From NCBI RefSeq assembly GCF_963678635.1, contig NC_087064.1, positions 78,158,512 to 78,222,511 of the forward strand: DNA of 64,000 nucleotides, read 5' to 3'. The position numbers and the translations under genes are program-made. This DNA comes from Symsagittifera roscoffensis (taxonomy: Eukaryota > Xenacoelomorpha > Acoela > Convolutidae). The first letter of the stretch is position 1, and every line of letters starts with the position of its first letter. Below, one piece after another: positions 17,280 to 28,416 of the stretch. The notes under the pieces are model-generated. The model had not been told where the DNA came from. It made no database searches and saw nothing but the letters and a program-made list of their open reading frames with translations.

Positions 17280-18114
17280 GTCTTAGAAATGGTTGCAGCA
17301 AAATTAATGGGCACTTTTGGCTTTCATCAGTGTTCTCGTTTTTCAAGATCTTTAGCCACTTCAACCTTTTAGCTCTTTCAACCTTTCTATCAAATCAAAG
17401 TTTTTGTCATAGATTTCAGACGTTTATTTTTCAGTCTCTTGTAGACACGGAAAATGGAAATGTCAAAATTTTCAAGCCAATTTCATCATTTTAGAGTTTT
17501 CAGTGTTCCATAATTTTTCTTTGTTTTTACCTTCAATTGGCTGAACGAAATTTTTCATTCTTATTTTGGTCAAATTGATTATTAATTTGCGCCTAAATAG
17601 AGGTGGCGGCCGCCGCACTTGACGAATTTTGCTTTCTTCGAGATTCAGCAATAAAACATGCATTTTTGAAGGAAATCGTTCACCGCAGCCAACAGTTAAG
17701 CTACGCTGCCAAAATCTTGTGCTTTCCTATGTACCATATAGTTTGGTCGCATATAATAGGTATATAACGTCATTTTACATGTAAACAAACCAATACCCCC
17801 AAACTTTTGAAGGGAAAACATGCACCGACCAAAACCTAATTCCATTCCCGTTTCCACAACGTTCAGTGGGAATACTCAATAATATACCGAAGTTTTACAT
17901 GAGGACTATTAGCTATAAAATTATACATGGTGACAATTAGGATTATTACATAGTGACTATTCCGTATAAAATTATACATGGTGACAATTAGGATTATTAC
18001 ATGGTGACCATTGCTGATCATTTAATACATGGTGACCATTATGATTTATACCTAATGGTCATCCATGTATGACAACCCCCCCCCCCGATCCTAACGCACT
18101 ATATGCATACTACT
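17280..18114 (-). repeat. Polinton right terminal inverted repeat
   Basis: Reverse complement of 559-1,391, ending in ...GCATACTACT at 18,114. It contains the mirrored minisatellite (17,896-18,075) and a C run shorter than the left G run. The TIR pair differs by scattered substitutions and small indels. Confidence 0.93.
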
Positions 18115-18120
18115 ATCGTA
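18115..18120. repeat. Polinton target-site duplication, right (ATCGTA)
   Basis: Direct copy of 553-558, immediately outside the right TIR. Confidence 0.92.
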
Positions 18121-18480
18121 CAATTTCCATATATGAAAATTGTATGATAACCATTTTTTCATTAAAGGCAAGATATTCAGAATAATGTTAAAACTTGTTT
18201 TTAATCAAATTTAAAGTAATTAAGAGTGCTTTTGCTCAATTTAAAACACATTAAACCATTTCCATTTATGAAAAAATGTTTATCCTAAATTTTCAATATA
18301 TGAAAAAATGTTTATCCTACAATTTCCATATATGAAAAAATGTTTTTTCTACAATTTCTATATATGAAAAAACGCTTATCCTACAGTTTTTTTAAAACAA
18401 TTTTCTGAGTCTATGAAACTGTAAAAATTTGTAGGACAAGCATTTTTTCATATATGGAAATTGTAGGATAAGCATTTTTG
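18120..18480. repeat. ~32-bp minisatellite containing the Polinton target site
   Basis: Repeated units of the form CAATTTCCATATATGAAAAAATGTTTATCCTA, some inverted near 18,420-18,475. The left flank of the Polinton ends within a related unit, so the element inserted into this array. Confidence 0.7.
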
Positions 18481-18626
18481 GTCAACCCACGCTAGGATGC
18501 AGTTGAAATACTATCTACAACTTAAAAAAGTGCTTAACTGTTCTCAAATCAAGCAATATTTTTTTCGATGTCTTGACCAAAAACAATGTGAGCGACTTTT
18601 TGCAAATGCTCGAGCAAAATAACCAC

Positions 18627-19140
18627 TGGAAAGAATGTAAGATTTGAGCGGTTTTTTTAGACAATTACGCTCAAAATCTTGCTTCTAAGTGAGCGGTTTT
18701 TGAACGGTTTATCTAAAAAAACCGCGCAAGATTTGAGCGGTTTGAGCGGTTTTTATAAACAATTACGCTCAAAATCTTGCTTCAAAATGAGCGGCTTGAG
18801 CGGTTTTTGAACGGTTTATCCAAAAAAACCGCGCAAGATTTGAGCGGTTTGAGCGGTTTTTTTAGACAATTACGCTCAAAATCTTGCTTCAAAATGAGCG
18901 GTTTGAGCGGTTTTTGAACGGTTTATCTATAAAAACCGCTCAAAAACCGCGCAAGATTTGAACGGTTTTGAGCGGATTATCTAAAAAAACCGCTCAAAAC
19001 CGTTCAAATCTTGCGCCTTTTTTTGAGCGGTTTTTTTAGATAAAACCGTTCAAAAATCGCTCAAACCGCTCATTTTGAAGCAAGATTTTGAGCGTAATTG
19101 TCTAAAAAAACCGCTCAAACCGCTCAAATCTTGCTTCAAA
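18627..19140. repeat. AAACCGCTC-type inverted/direct repeat array, right side
   Basis: Several ~100-bp units (AAGATTTGAGCGGTTTGAGC ... ACAATTACGCTCAAAATCTTGC) run in one direction to ~18,975 and then in the reverse direction to ~19,140, so the array can fold into a long hairpin. The same motif fills 1-270. Confidence 0.82.
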
Positions 19141-19828
19141 TTAGGTGAAAAATCTCGACTCGGGATGTTTATGCTACATAGCATTAGGTTGAAAATAAAA
19201 ATAGTTGAATGCTAGAATAAACGCAATAGGGATACATTTCACTGAAAGCTAATTGTCCTAGAGTATACATAGTGCCTTCGGATCAGACTGTCATGGGTTC
19301 AATTCTAAATTAAATTAATTCAACTAGGAGTCCTATAAAAAGCAAACTTGACAGAAACAATGTGCTGAAACTTTTAAAATCGATTTGTAATGAAAATTAT
19401 GTCACTTAAAACCTTGTGTACATCTGATCACATGCTATTTTAAATTAAAAGGACATGCTTGAAAACGTGATTTATGATGTGAACAGGCCAATTTTTTGTG
19501 AAGTTACTTAAAAAAACTGCTATTTCCTTGAAATAATCACTGGTAAAATTTTCTTTAGTTTTGTACCGAATTTACCAATTTTCTTTTCCTTTTCGAACAG
19601 TTGTTAGCATTTTTTTTTTCAAAAAGCTAAAGCGTAATTAGATTTGGAACTACTTTCCTCCGACACGGAAATTGTTTTTTACCCTAAGAAACTGATGATG
19701 TTTATCGGGACTTAGGGGAAGCGAAGTCCGACTTCGACATCTCAAAATATGATAAGGACATTTTCATCTTCGACAATACAGAAGGAAATTTATATTGAGA
19801 AGCTGAAACTGGAAGCCTGTTAGTGACT
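19141..19828. other. AT-rich spacer, nothing recognised
   Basis: No ORF, repeat or motif that I can support in this ~690 bp. Confidence 0.5.
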
Positions 19829-19973
19829 GCTTGTGGTTGTGATAAAGGTGGCTATTAAATTGTACTTAACTCTCCTTCTACCTCGGTAGTTGTGGTTTTT
19901 CTGTAAAAAGGAAGCAATGAGGTAGAAGGAGAGTTTAGTAGGATTTAAAAGCCACCTTTATTACAACCACAAG
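19829..19973. repeat. 145-bp near-perfect hairpin, MITE-like
   Basis: Two ~55-bp arms (GCTTGTGGTTG.GATAAAGGTGGCT ... ACTCTCCTTCTACCTC and its complement) flank a ~35-bp loop, with only a handful of mismatches. The outer and inner parts of both arms match well, so the transcript would form a long duplex. A palindromic miniature transposon is the likeliest source; a small-RNA precursor is a weaker alternative. Confidence 0.7.
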
Positions 19974-20117
19974 CTGAATTCAATACAAAATTATAGAAGT
20001 AGTACACCTAAACATCAAAGGCAAACAAATCAAGTACAAACAACTCAAGAAACTCAACCAGACATACTGAAAGCACAGAAATACAATTAAATCACATCAA
20101 TTGCGAATTTACAGCAG

Positions 20118-21104
20118 TGAAAGGGAAACAGACAAGGAAATTTCAATAAACATGATACATGTTGAAAATGACTACGAACCTATTATATACGAACAACCAA
20201 AACATTTTCACATTTTGTGCCATTCGGTCATATTTGGAAGTTTGACCTTGAGCAATACGAACACCGTGATTTTGGGTTGAAAATGAGATTTTCAAAAATT
20301 CGAATTGAACTTGTCATGCTCAATTTTCTCGCGACAACTGAAAATCTCAGAAAAACAAGATCAGAACAATCGAACTAAAATCGGGGGAAAGTGGTCAAAA
20401 AAAGCAGGGGGAAATTGCTTTTCGCAATTTCCAGACACAGTATTACTTGACAGTAGAGCTGTCTCATCCTGAAATAGGAGACAAAACGATTACGAAAGAA
20501 GAACATATTAATTAGAAGCGGACCAGAGTGGACCTTCGGTGAAAAGGTGGACAACCGAAGTCTCCCATGGGTCCAGCCCCAAAACTTTATTCTCAAGTGA
20601 AAACTCATTTCCTTTGCTGGAATTCATCAATAGCAAACTTCTCAAGTTATTACATTTATGCTAGATGTCATAGTTAATTTAGTTACTCCAATTCTCGCAT
20701 GTGCTGGTATGTGAGTACCCAATTGAGTTTTCTTGAGTCTGTTTTATACTTGTTATGTTGAGGTAGGGAGAGTTTTAGGTTGATCCATCTGAAATGGATC
20801 AAAACTCCACTGTCTAATGAAAAGTAACTGTTCCGACCCTGTTGTTAACGGCATTCGCGTATTTTGGGTATTTTGAGACCTAAGTATGGGTACGTTCTTA
20901 TTTTCTAGAGTGGGTAGGGGGTATTTTGGTAGTGGATTTTAAGCTGTAGCAAGAGTTCTAGTCTCATGTCGCAAGTGAACCGAATTGGCTCCGACTGTTC
21001 GAGGTAGAGAAACATAAGAGATAGTGTCCCTGACTCCTGAGCCAATGGTTATAGGGTCTTTTTTTCTTTAGTCTCATATGTGACCTAAGTAGGCGACTGT
21101 TACA
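20118..21104 (+). repeat. LTR of copy A (left edge approximate)
   Basis: Homologous, in reverse orientation, to LTR1-LTR3 (44,198; 53,579; 59,295). Shared landmarks include the GACCTTGAGCAA block, the GTCTCCCATGGGTCCAGCCCC block, GGTTGATCCATCTGAAATGG and the terminal GACTGTTACA at 21,104. The right end in CA is firm. The left end is placed at a TG near 20,118 by weak alignment to the TGAGTG start of the other LTRs and could be off by tens of bases. Confidence 0.7.
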
Positions 21105-22466
21105 TAGTGTTTTTATGGTGCTCCTGGGTGTTTATACGACATCATGACTACGGAGTCGGACCCACTTGACACAGCTCACAGCTCCGGGCTACATGCCCAT
21201 CCTGTTCAGCGGGAACGTGTAAACCTTCCGGTTGCACCGTGATAGCTGTTTAAGAAAACTCGAGAAAGCTCTCTGGTACGCTCTCCGAACAAGGTTTGTC
21301 ACCTAGCGCTTCAGGTAATTTTCGTCTCAAGAGGGGGGCTAAATAGGGGGGAGGGTTAGAAAGGGGGGCTGGTTAAGTTAGAGGTTGGCGGTTGCAAATT
21401 GTAAAACAGTAACTAAAACATTACAGTAACTAATCAATCGTCGTCGTTGATTTAGTTATATTAGAATCTTACACGCGTGAAACTTAAAGAAAGACATCCA
21501 AATTTAAGATATAATTATGGTAGGCACCCTGGTCGGATCGGGTGGAGGCAACGGAAATAGACAGCTTTTTGTAACCCGAAAGGAAATACCCCATAAGAAC
21601 GTTAGTAGGGGGGAGGAAAACGACTGGCAATCAAGTAACAGACATTTTTTCTTACAAAACGCCGACATCAGTCGCCTTTGAATTTTAGGTAGTTTCATCT
21701 CTCTGTTTTTATAATTTTTCCCATTTAAGTTTTTACGTTTTTGGTAGTATTTTACTCGGTTTTGTACGAACAGGTGATCACAAGACAGTGGTTCTCAACT
21801 TGCATCAGAAAAATAAAAGGGAGATAAACACAGGGAGGTTAGTAAAAAAAAATTTAGCCAGTAAGGTTGGTTTATGGGGAAATTTTGGTACTAGAGCTCA
21901 AGTGGTCGGACCAGGTATAGTGGTTCAAAAGTCGCAACAACGAAGAAGAGGAAATCCGATTGTCCCAACACTAGGAAAGAAGGGGTCTTGGGACAGAGTG
22001 AAATGTCCCAACACTTGAGGGGAAGGTCTTGGGACAGTACGGAAAAGTCTTGGGACAGAACGGAAAGGTCTTGGGACGGTACATGAAGTCTTGGAACAGT
22101 TAGAAAAGGTCTTAGGACAGTGCGAAGTGTCCCAACACTAGAGCAAAAAGGGACTTGGGACAGTGTGAAATAGCCCAACACCTAAGTAAAAGCACAAACG
22201 ACAGATCAGAATGATTAAATCACGAAAAATCCGCTGGGTTAAAATCAGAGTGGAAAGATTGTTTTCTCAAGAGAATTAGGAACACTTTTTAGAATTTTTA
22301 TTCATAGAATAGAATTTTGTAAATATCAAAATGGTAAATAGAGAAAAATGTTTTTAAAAACCATGAGGCAAAGTAGGGTACCGATAGCACAAAAAAGAAT
22401 TCTAGAGCCAAAGCCAAAGCAACGCCGTCGGACCAAAAAGTAAGGAGAAAGAACTTTTCAGTGAAC
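21105..22466 (+). other. Leader of copy A with tandem repeats
   Basis: Untranslated-looking sequence between LTR and gag. A primer-binding-site candidate starting TGGTGCTCC lies 12 bases after the LTR, but I cannot name the tRNA. Between ~22,017 and 22,165 about six imperfect ~22-bp units (GGTCTTGGGACAGTACGGAAA) occur in tandem; they could be packaging-signal or promoter repeats, or just a minisatellite. Confidence 0.55.
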
Positions 22467-24700
22467 ATGGTCAACACAAGAAGCGCAAAGGAGAACAAGA
22501 CGAAAGTAAGCGCTGTGGAGGGACGAAAGGAACCTGTTATAGAAATTGATCTTGAGACACCAGATCAGAGTGTTGATGAGGTGGAAGGGAAAACAACGGA
22601 GTCAACACTGATGCCGTATGCGGAAGAACAAGAAAAGAAGACGATAGAGTTCTAGCCAATTGACACTGTGGAGGACACAACAAGCAACACGCCGGAAACA
22701 TTAGAAGATGATTCTCAAACAAAAAGAACGTCAGTTAAAGAGAGGATCGCAGTTAAAGAGAGGATCGCAAGAGGATCCAACGGCCGAGAAAGGCGAAGCG
22801 TTTGGAACAGTTTCCACGATAACAACAGAAACCATTCAAAACGATGAGCAAATCAAACATGGGGCAACAGGTAACCATGGGGCAACAGCTAACTACGAAA
22901 AAACAGCCTCTCTCGAGCTGGGCGATCTGATTGCGAAGTTGGAACAAATCGGCAAAAAACTGAAAGGCACTGAAGAGGATTGACAAGTACTAAAAAAGGA
23001 AATGAGATACAACAAGAACGAGAACCTAGACAATTACATCAACCTGGCGAGGGCGACGGAGAAAAAGTTAGAGCAGATGTCAGAAAAAGTAGAGGCCACC
23101 AATAAAGAACGCGAGAAGAATATCAAAAAGGACATGCAAGAAATGAAGCAACGATATGGCACGGTGAAAAACAAGTTATTGAGTCTGGAGACCAGAAAAG
23201 ACACAATGAGCAAAGACCAGGCTGAGAATTCATGGGCCATACAGTCCAAACTAGATACTCTCATGAGAAACACTGCAGCACAAGACCAGCTGGCAACAGA
23301 CAGAACGCAGGGCAACAGAGTTGATTTTGTAGAGCCACAACGGAACAAGCGGGAGTCCACACCGTTACCTCGGGGTGCAGCGAGCATAGAACTAGGGGGG
23401 CCAAGACAATTACGAATAGTGGAACCTCAAATACGGCAAATGGTCCAGGGGATTCCACAACGCGCAACAATGTAGGACCCGATGCCATGACGTGGGCTAG
23501 CACCTGGGAAGTTATGAATAGGACACTGGAACCGTTCGCTAAAAGTAACACTGACTCGATTGAGAGAGGAGGTGGTAGATCCAGGAAAACTTTCAAGAAA
23601 CCAAAGGAATTTAAAGACGACTCAGATGGATGCATCGACACATGGGTAGAAGTCATGAGACTACATTTGGAACAGAACAATTTGAATGACGAGATACAGG
23701 CCTGCACAGCGATACTGAGTAACTTAGAAGGCACATCGTTAAAATGTGTAGTTGCGAAGAAGGAAGAGGAACGTGATACTGCGGACAGGAATTCGAGATA
23801 TTGTTGAACAGATTCGGATCTGGAATGAAGGGCCACCAAGCTATGATGAGATTTGAAAAGAGAAGACAAAGGAACGATGAATCAATAGATCGATTCCTGG
23901 ATTATCTTGAGAGCTTGAGAAGAAGGAGTGATAGTGAAGAAAAAACAAACAGAAGGAACTTCAGCAACGCCTCGAAGTTTATCGATGGGGTAAAAAGTGA
24001 CGACTTGAGAACAATGTTAGCAACGTACTACACACTGTCGAAGGATAATGCACCGACTCCGGAAGAGATGATACAAAAGTCAAGGGAATACATGTTGATG
24101 AATCCTAAAAAGTACTCGTACTCAGAGAATAGGAAGATGCAGAGGGAGAGTCAACAACAGAGGTCGTCATGGTACAAGCCTAGAAATGATATGAACAAAC
24201 GTAGGTCATGTACAAATTGCGGATCAGCGGATCATCATGTGGCGGATTGCACGACGTGTAAGCAAGGCATGAAGAGTCTGGGGTATGCGCCGGATGAGAA
24301 AGATATGAGCCAGATGGAGGAACACGAGTTCTATAGTGGCTTGATCATCAAGATGGGTGCGAGATGCTTCTTCTGCAATCAAGAGGAACACTCCTGGATG
24401 GACTGTCTGTTGTTTTGGGAAGCAGTGAAAAACCAGAGTCAACCCAAACATAAGCTAGCGCTGGCGGCGGTACACAACACGAGAAACAGGCAAGCCGAGT
24501 TTGACACAAAAAACTCGGAGGCACCGAGTGCGGAACTACCAAAAAAGACGGTGCATGCTGTTAAGCAAGTCAATAATGCCATGGAGGCTAAAGCAAAGAA
24601 TTCTCTAGAAAAAAACTATGAGAAAGTAGCTGCGGAGGTTATCAACAAATTGAAACAAGATCTAGCAACAAAAGAGATCGAGCAACGACTAAAGCAATAG
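22467..24700 (+). pseudogene. Gag of copy A, broken, two CCHC zinc knuckles
   Basis: The ATG at 22,467 (MVNTRSAKEN...) opens a charged N-terminal region that is interrupted at ~22,655 and ~22,981. A Lys/Glu-rich coiled-coil segment covers 23,002-23,475. The capsid-like part (KPKEFKDDSDGCIDTWVEVM ... LNRFGSGMKGHQAMMRFEKR) spans 23,487-24,100 with a frameshift near 23,800. Two CX2CX4HX4C knuckles follow, at 24,209-24,250 (CTNCGSADHHVADC) and 24,365-24,406 (CFFCNQEEHSWMDC), as in Cer1-like gag proteins that bind genomic RNA. At least three breaks make it non-functional. Confidence 0.82.
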
Positions 24701-24739
24701 ATCGTTAGGCAGAAGTCGAATGAGACGTTAAGTACGTCA

Positions 24740-26374
24740 GTGACGATGCCAGATGCCGAACTGGGAGCTACAAGGAGTGAAAATTGTAACACTCTAAAAA
24801 TGGTGAGGGGAAAGCCATTCGGCATAACAAAAATTGGAGCCAGAATAATGTCGATAATCACTGTGGGCGGCCACGAAGTAACGAGAAACCTGAGTGAACC
24901 AAGCGATCAGACAATAATGCACATTGATTTGTACGCAGATTACTTAAGTGCAAAAAGGCCGCAGACAACTTCTAGAGCCTTGAGGGCACTACTCACAAGA
25001 GGTAGTAGCAAGTCAGTCCGCTTCGAGAACAGGTACATCGAAGCCCAATGTCAGCATGAGGTGATGTTAAAGATAGATGGGATAAACGTCTACACGAAAA
25101 CTATGATAAGATGTGACGAAGACGTAGCCGGACAGATCTACGTGGGCAGAGAAGAACTAACAGTGAGATCGATTGGACACTACGCCGTGTAGGATGCATT
25201 GCACATTGGTACGGAGGCGGACGTATCAGCACACGTGCTTGACACAAGTGGCTAGGCGACTCAGTTACGCGGGTTACTTGATACGGGAGCAGTCTTGAGC
25301 GTGATACCAATCGAAACTTGGGAGCGAATGGGTTTCGACAAAGATGATTTGATAGACTCGAGAATACGGCTGTCAGCTGCAAACAAAGGGGCTAGGCAGA
25401 ACAACAATAATAGCCCTAAAGTTGGGGGAACGCAGTTTGTGTTGGAGAGTCTAGATGAATCTGACCAATTCTTTTTAGGCAGAGTCTTTATCAGGAATTT
25501 CGATGTAACAATTGATCTAAACAATGCGATGTTCAGGCTTCGGAATCTGGAGAAGAAGTGCGTAATTAAACCGGTAAGTTTGATAACGGCAAATGAGAAT
25601 GAAGCGCTGGTATTTTTGAGAAGGAGGATAAGGCTGAAAGCGAACGAAGCGGCAATTGTAAGCTTGTGGATGAAAAATAATTGTAAGCTTGTGGATGAAA
25701 AGATAAGTCAAAGTGCTGCTGTTTTAGAAAGATCCTTCTCGATAACCAAGAGCGGCCTCTGCGTCAGTGTCTTGTTGAATACTCTTGACATACCCATCAC
25801 ACTCCAGAGGGAAAGAAAACTGGCATATGCGTTACCGGTGAAAACTCGATATGAAATGACTGAAAATGAAAAAGAGAATGAAGTTCTTGACTTTCCCAAT
25901 TATGGGGACGAGATCTGTATCTTGAGAAGGTTTAACAAAATAAAAGATACATCAGGTCTTGTGAAATCGTTCAAGTCAGAGATAAACGACCGACTTTCCA
26001 GCTGTTCGAATTTTCCGGAAAGACCCACACTAGAGGAAATGGAAGTGGACAAAGTGGTTTTACCAGAAACAGAGCACTTGAGGGGCAAGGTAACGGATGA
26101 ACAGCTCGAAGCCATCAAGGACGTACTAGAGCGGAATGAGGACGTTTTTTTTTCGAAACACAAGGCAGACATTGGATGTTGCAATTTTGTGGAACATCAA
26201 ATAGAGCTCCAAGAATTTGCGGTACCGCACAGGGAGGGGACGAGGCGCATGACCCCACACACATCAGATGCTTGTAGAAAAGAGATAGAGACGTTACCAG
26301 AGTATGATTTGGTAAAACCATCCAAATCACCGTGGGCGTGTGGAGTAGTGATAGCAAAAAAGAAAGGCGATTAA
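24740..26374 (+). pseudogene. Pol N-terminal part of copy A: aspartic protease and start of RT
   Basis: The stretch 24,740-25,192 encodes the region before the protease. After stops at ~25,190 and ~25,255 the active-site loop LLDTGAVLSVIP appears at ~25,274-25,310, typical of retroviral-type aspartic proteases. The frame 25,295-26,374 continues to the linker and the first RT motif (VKPSKSPWACGVVIAKKKGD), where it ends. This is the normal gag-PR-RT order of Ty3/gypsy elements. Two stops upstream of the protease loop and one after the RT entry show decay. Confidence 0.85.
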
Positions 26375-27486
26375 TTAAGTTTTCTTGTGACTTTTGGTAT
26401 CTGAACTCTTGTTGTGACTTTCGGTGTCACGGTGAAGGATGCCTATCCCATACCTAGAATTGATGAGAGCCTCACGAAGTTAGGGGATGCAAACTTTTTT
26501 TACGACTCTAGATTTAGGATCAGCTTTTTAGCCGGTTCCACTGAGGAAGCAAGACAGGGACAAGACAGGGTTTGCCTGCGAGCTGGGGCTGTTTCAATAG
26601 AAAAGGATGCCTTTTGGTCTTTGCAATGTCACGGCTACATTTCAACGATTGATGACACACGCATTGATAGGTGAAACAAAAAAAGTGGCAACCTGGTAAT
26701 GTGCTACGTGGATGACGTGGGACACCTAAACCAGAGGACCACATCGAGCGACTAGACGAGATGTTTGCATGCATGAAGAGATCGGGACTAAAATGCAAAC
26801 CATCAAAGTGCGAAATACTCAAGGACTCGACTAAATACATAGGGAGGACGGTGGATAGACATGGCATCAGACCAGACCCAGATGCAGTAGAAGTGGTTCT
26901 GACCTAGAAATTGCCAAAAACGGAGCATCAGTTGATGAGCTTTTTGGGTTATGCGAACTATTACAGGGAGTCCATTAAGGCTACGCGGACAAAGTGTACC
27001 CGATGCAACAACTAATGAGGCACAAAGGCAAGCATTTCACGTGGATACATGCGGCAGAAGAGTCATTTCAGAGAATACAGAAGGAATTGTGTGAAGCACG
27101 GTTGCTAGGGATGCCAACGTAAAAAAGAATGTACGTGCTGGACACAGATGCGTCGTTAGTAGCGATTTCTTCAATTCTCCATCAATAGCAGGAATGGAAC
27201 GGGAAGACCGTCTTGAGACCGATAGCATATGGGAATAAAGTTTTGAGTAACACGGAGATGAAGTAGGGTGCGCGTAAAGTATAGATGTTCGCGGTGGTGA
27301 CCTTTGTCGAGAAATACAGAGCATACATACGAGCCATTCAAGTTGCGAGTCGACAACAGGGCACCCAGTTGGCTGAAAACGTACTCAATGGATCAGAGCT
27401 ACATTGGGAGGTGGATAGTTCGCCTGGATGGATACAACATGATAATCGAGCATAGGACAAGAGACAAACAATAAAATGCCAATATC
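26375..27486 (+). pseudogene. RT catalytic region and RNase H of copy A, multiply broken
   Basis: Fragments in all three frames line up with Ty3/gypsy RT: DAYPIPRIDESLTKLGDA at ~26,435, a damaged finger region, the active-site box CYVDDV at ~26,703, the KCEI-type helix, and a GYANYYRE-type connection near 26,945. RNase H follows with LDTDASLVAISSILHQ at ~27,133, PIAYGNKVLSNTEMK, and a NADSLS-like end at ~27,480. Many stops and small indels, so no product is possible. Confidence 0.82.
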
Positions 27487-28416
27487 TTGAGTAAGAAGAC
27501 AGATTTATACGAGGGACAGGAACAGAGGGAGGCAGATAGGCCAGAAATCAAAGATGGCTTTTCCTTCATGAATAAGGGATCGTATGATAGTCTTCCACTC
27601 ACGAGATGGCTCGACAAGTCAGACAAATCTGTAGAAGATCACCCCGAATTACCAAAGGAGCTTCCAGAGAAAACAATTTTGAAAAGAACCCAAGGGATGC
27701 CAATGGAGATAATGCTGAAGTCGAAAAATGTGACGGAGACGCTCAAGGCAAAAGGTTATGATCTCAATCAAATAGAAGCGGGAAGAGCAGTGATAGATGA
27801 AGACTTGAGAAGACTTCTAGAGAAACTGGCAGACGATAAACCCGTGGTCAAAGAAAAGGTTAAAGAGGAACCAGAAGTCACGATATTGAGAAGAAATGAA
27901 GCGGATGGTAGAGAGGACTCCTTGAAAGAAAAGAAATCTGATGGAAAAGAAGTCGTGCAGTCATTGGTTGAGAGAATCCCTGAAGACCTACTTAAGCGGA
28001 CTATGGTTAGGAAGAAGAAGGTCGCATTCAAGGAGGAGGCTGAACACCTTGGACTGAGTCAAGAGTTCGGGGAGTGGCCCACTGCAGAGGAAGATGCTGA
28101 AGAAGAAATATTGTCCGGGGAGTGTGAAGAAAGGGATGAAGACTCAGAGAAGAGCAGTGATGACCAGGATAGTCTAAGCATGATATTGGCAGAAGAGAAG
28201 ATGAGGCACCGCGAAGGGAGCTACAGACGGATCCTTCTTCAGGAACGTACAATTTGGATCAGCAGGAGGTGCGAGGAGGTGAAGAAATTGAGAAAATTGC
28301 AGTTTCAAGGAAACTTTCAGGGAGCTATCGGGCAACTCAAATGTCAGAACAAATCTGGTGCCAGAAGATTGCAGGAAGCTCTTGAGGAGGATAGTTTGCG
28401 TCAAGCTGAAAGATGA
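27487..28416 (+). pseudogene. Acidic linker between RNase H and integrase
   Basis: A 309-residue open stretch (MSKKTDLYEGQEQREADRPE...) rich in Glu, Lys and Asp. A similarly long acidic region between RNase H and integrase is a feature of the Cer1-like Ty3/gypsy lineage as I know it. It has no catalytic motif. It is the longest unbroken part of this pol, probably by chance. It continues into the integrase zinc-binding part through a frame break near 28,416. Confidence 0.65.

Larger units (their letters stand above)
559..18114 (+). mobile_element. Polinton/Maverick DNA transposon, 17.6 kb, structurally complete ends, no polB seen
   Basis: The element has ~833-bp terminal inverted repeats starting AG and ending CT, a 6-bp target duplication, and the Polinton gene set: retroviral-type integrase, A32-like packaging ATPase, double jelly-roll major capsid protein, minor capsid protein and adenovirus-type protease. 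Right-hand genes (7,708-16,952) are all on the plus strand; two genes of unknown role are on the minus strand (3,739-4,335; 6,586-7,251). Typical Polintons are 15-20 kb and carry a ~1,000-residue protein-primed DNA polymerase; no open or clearly decayed one is visible. The long AT-rich stretches 1,392-3,738 and 4,336-6,585 may be where it was lost. With the ATPase P-loop broken, this copy is probably not autonomous. Confidence 0.95.

Noticed and set aside
18627-19140. CRISPR-like array
   Set aside because: Units are inverted as well as direct, spacers are not unique, there are no cas genes and the sequence is eukaryotic-like.
21788-22181. ORFs on both strands in the leader of copy A
   Set aside because: They read through a tandem repeat and have no protein-like features or counterparts in the other copies.
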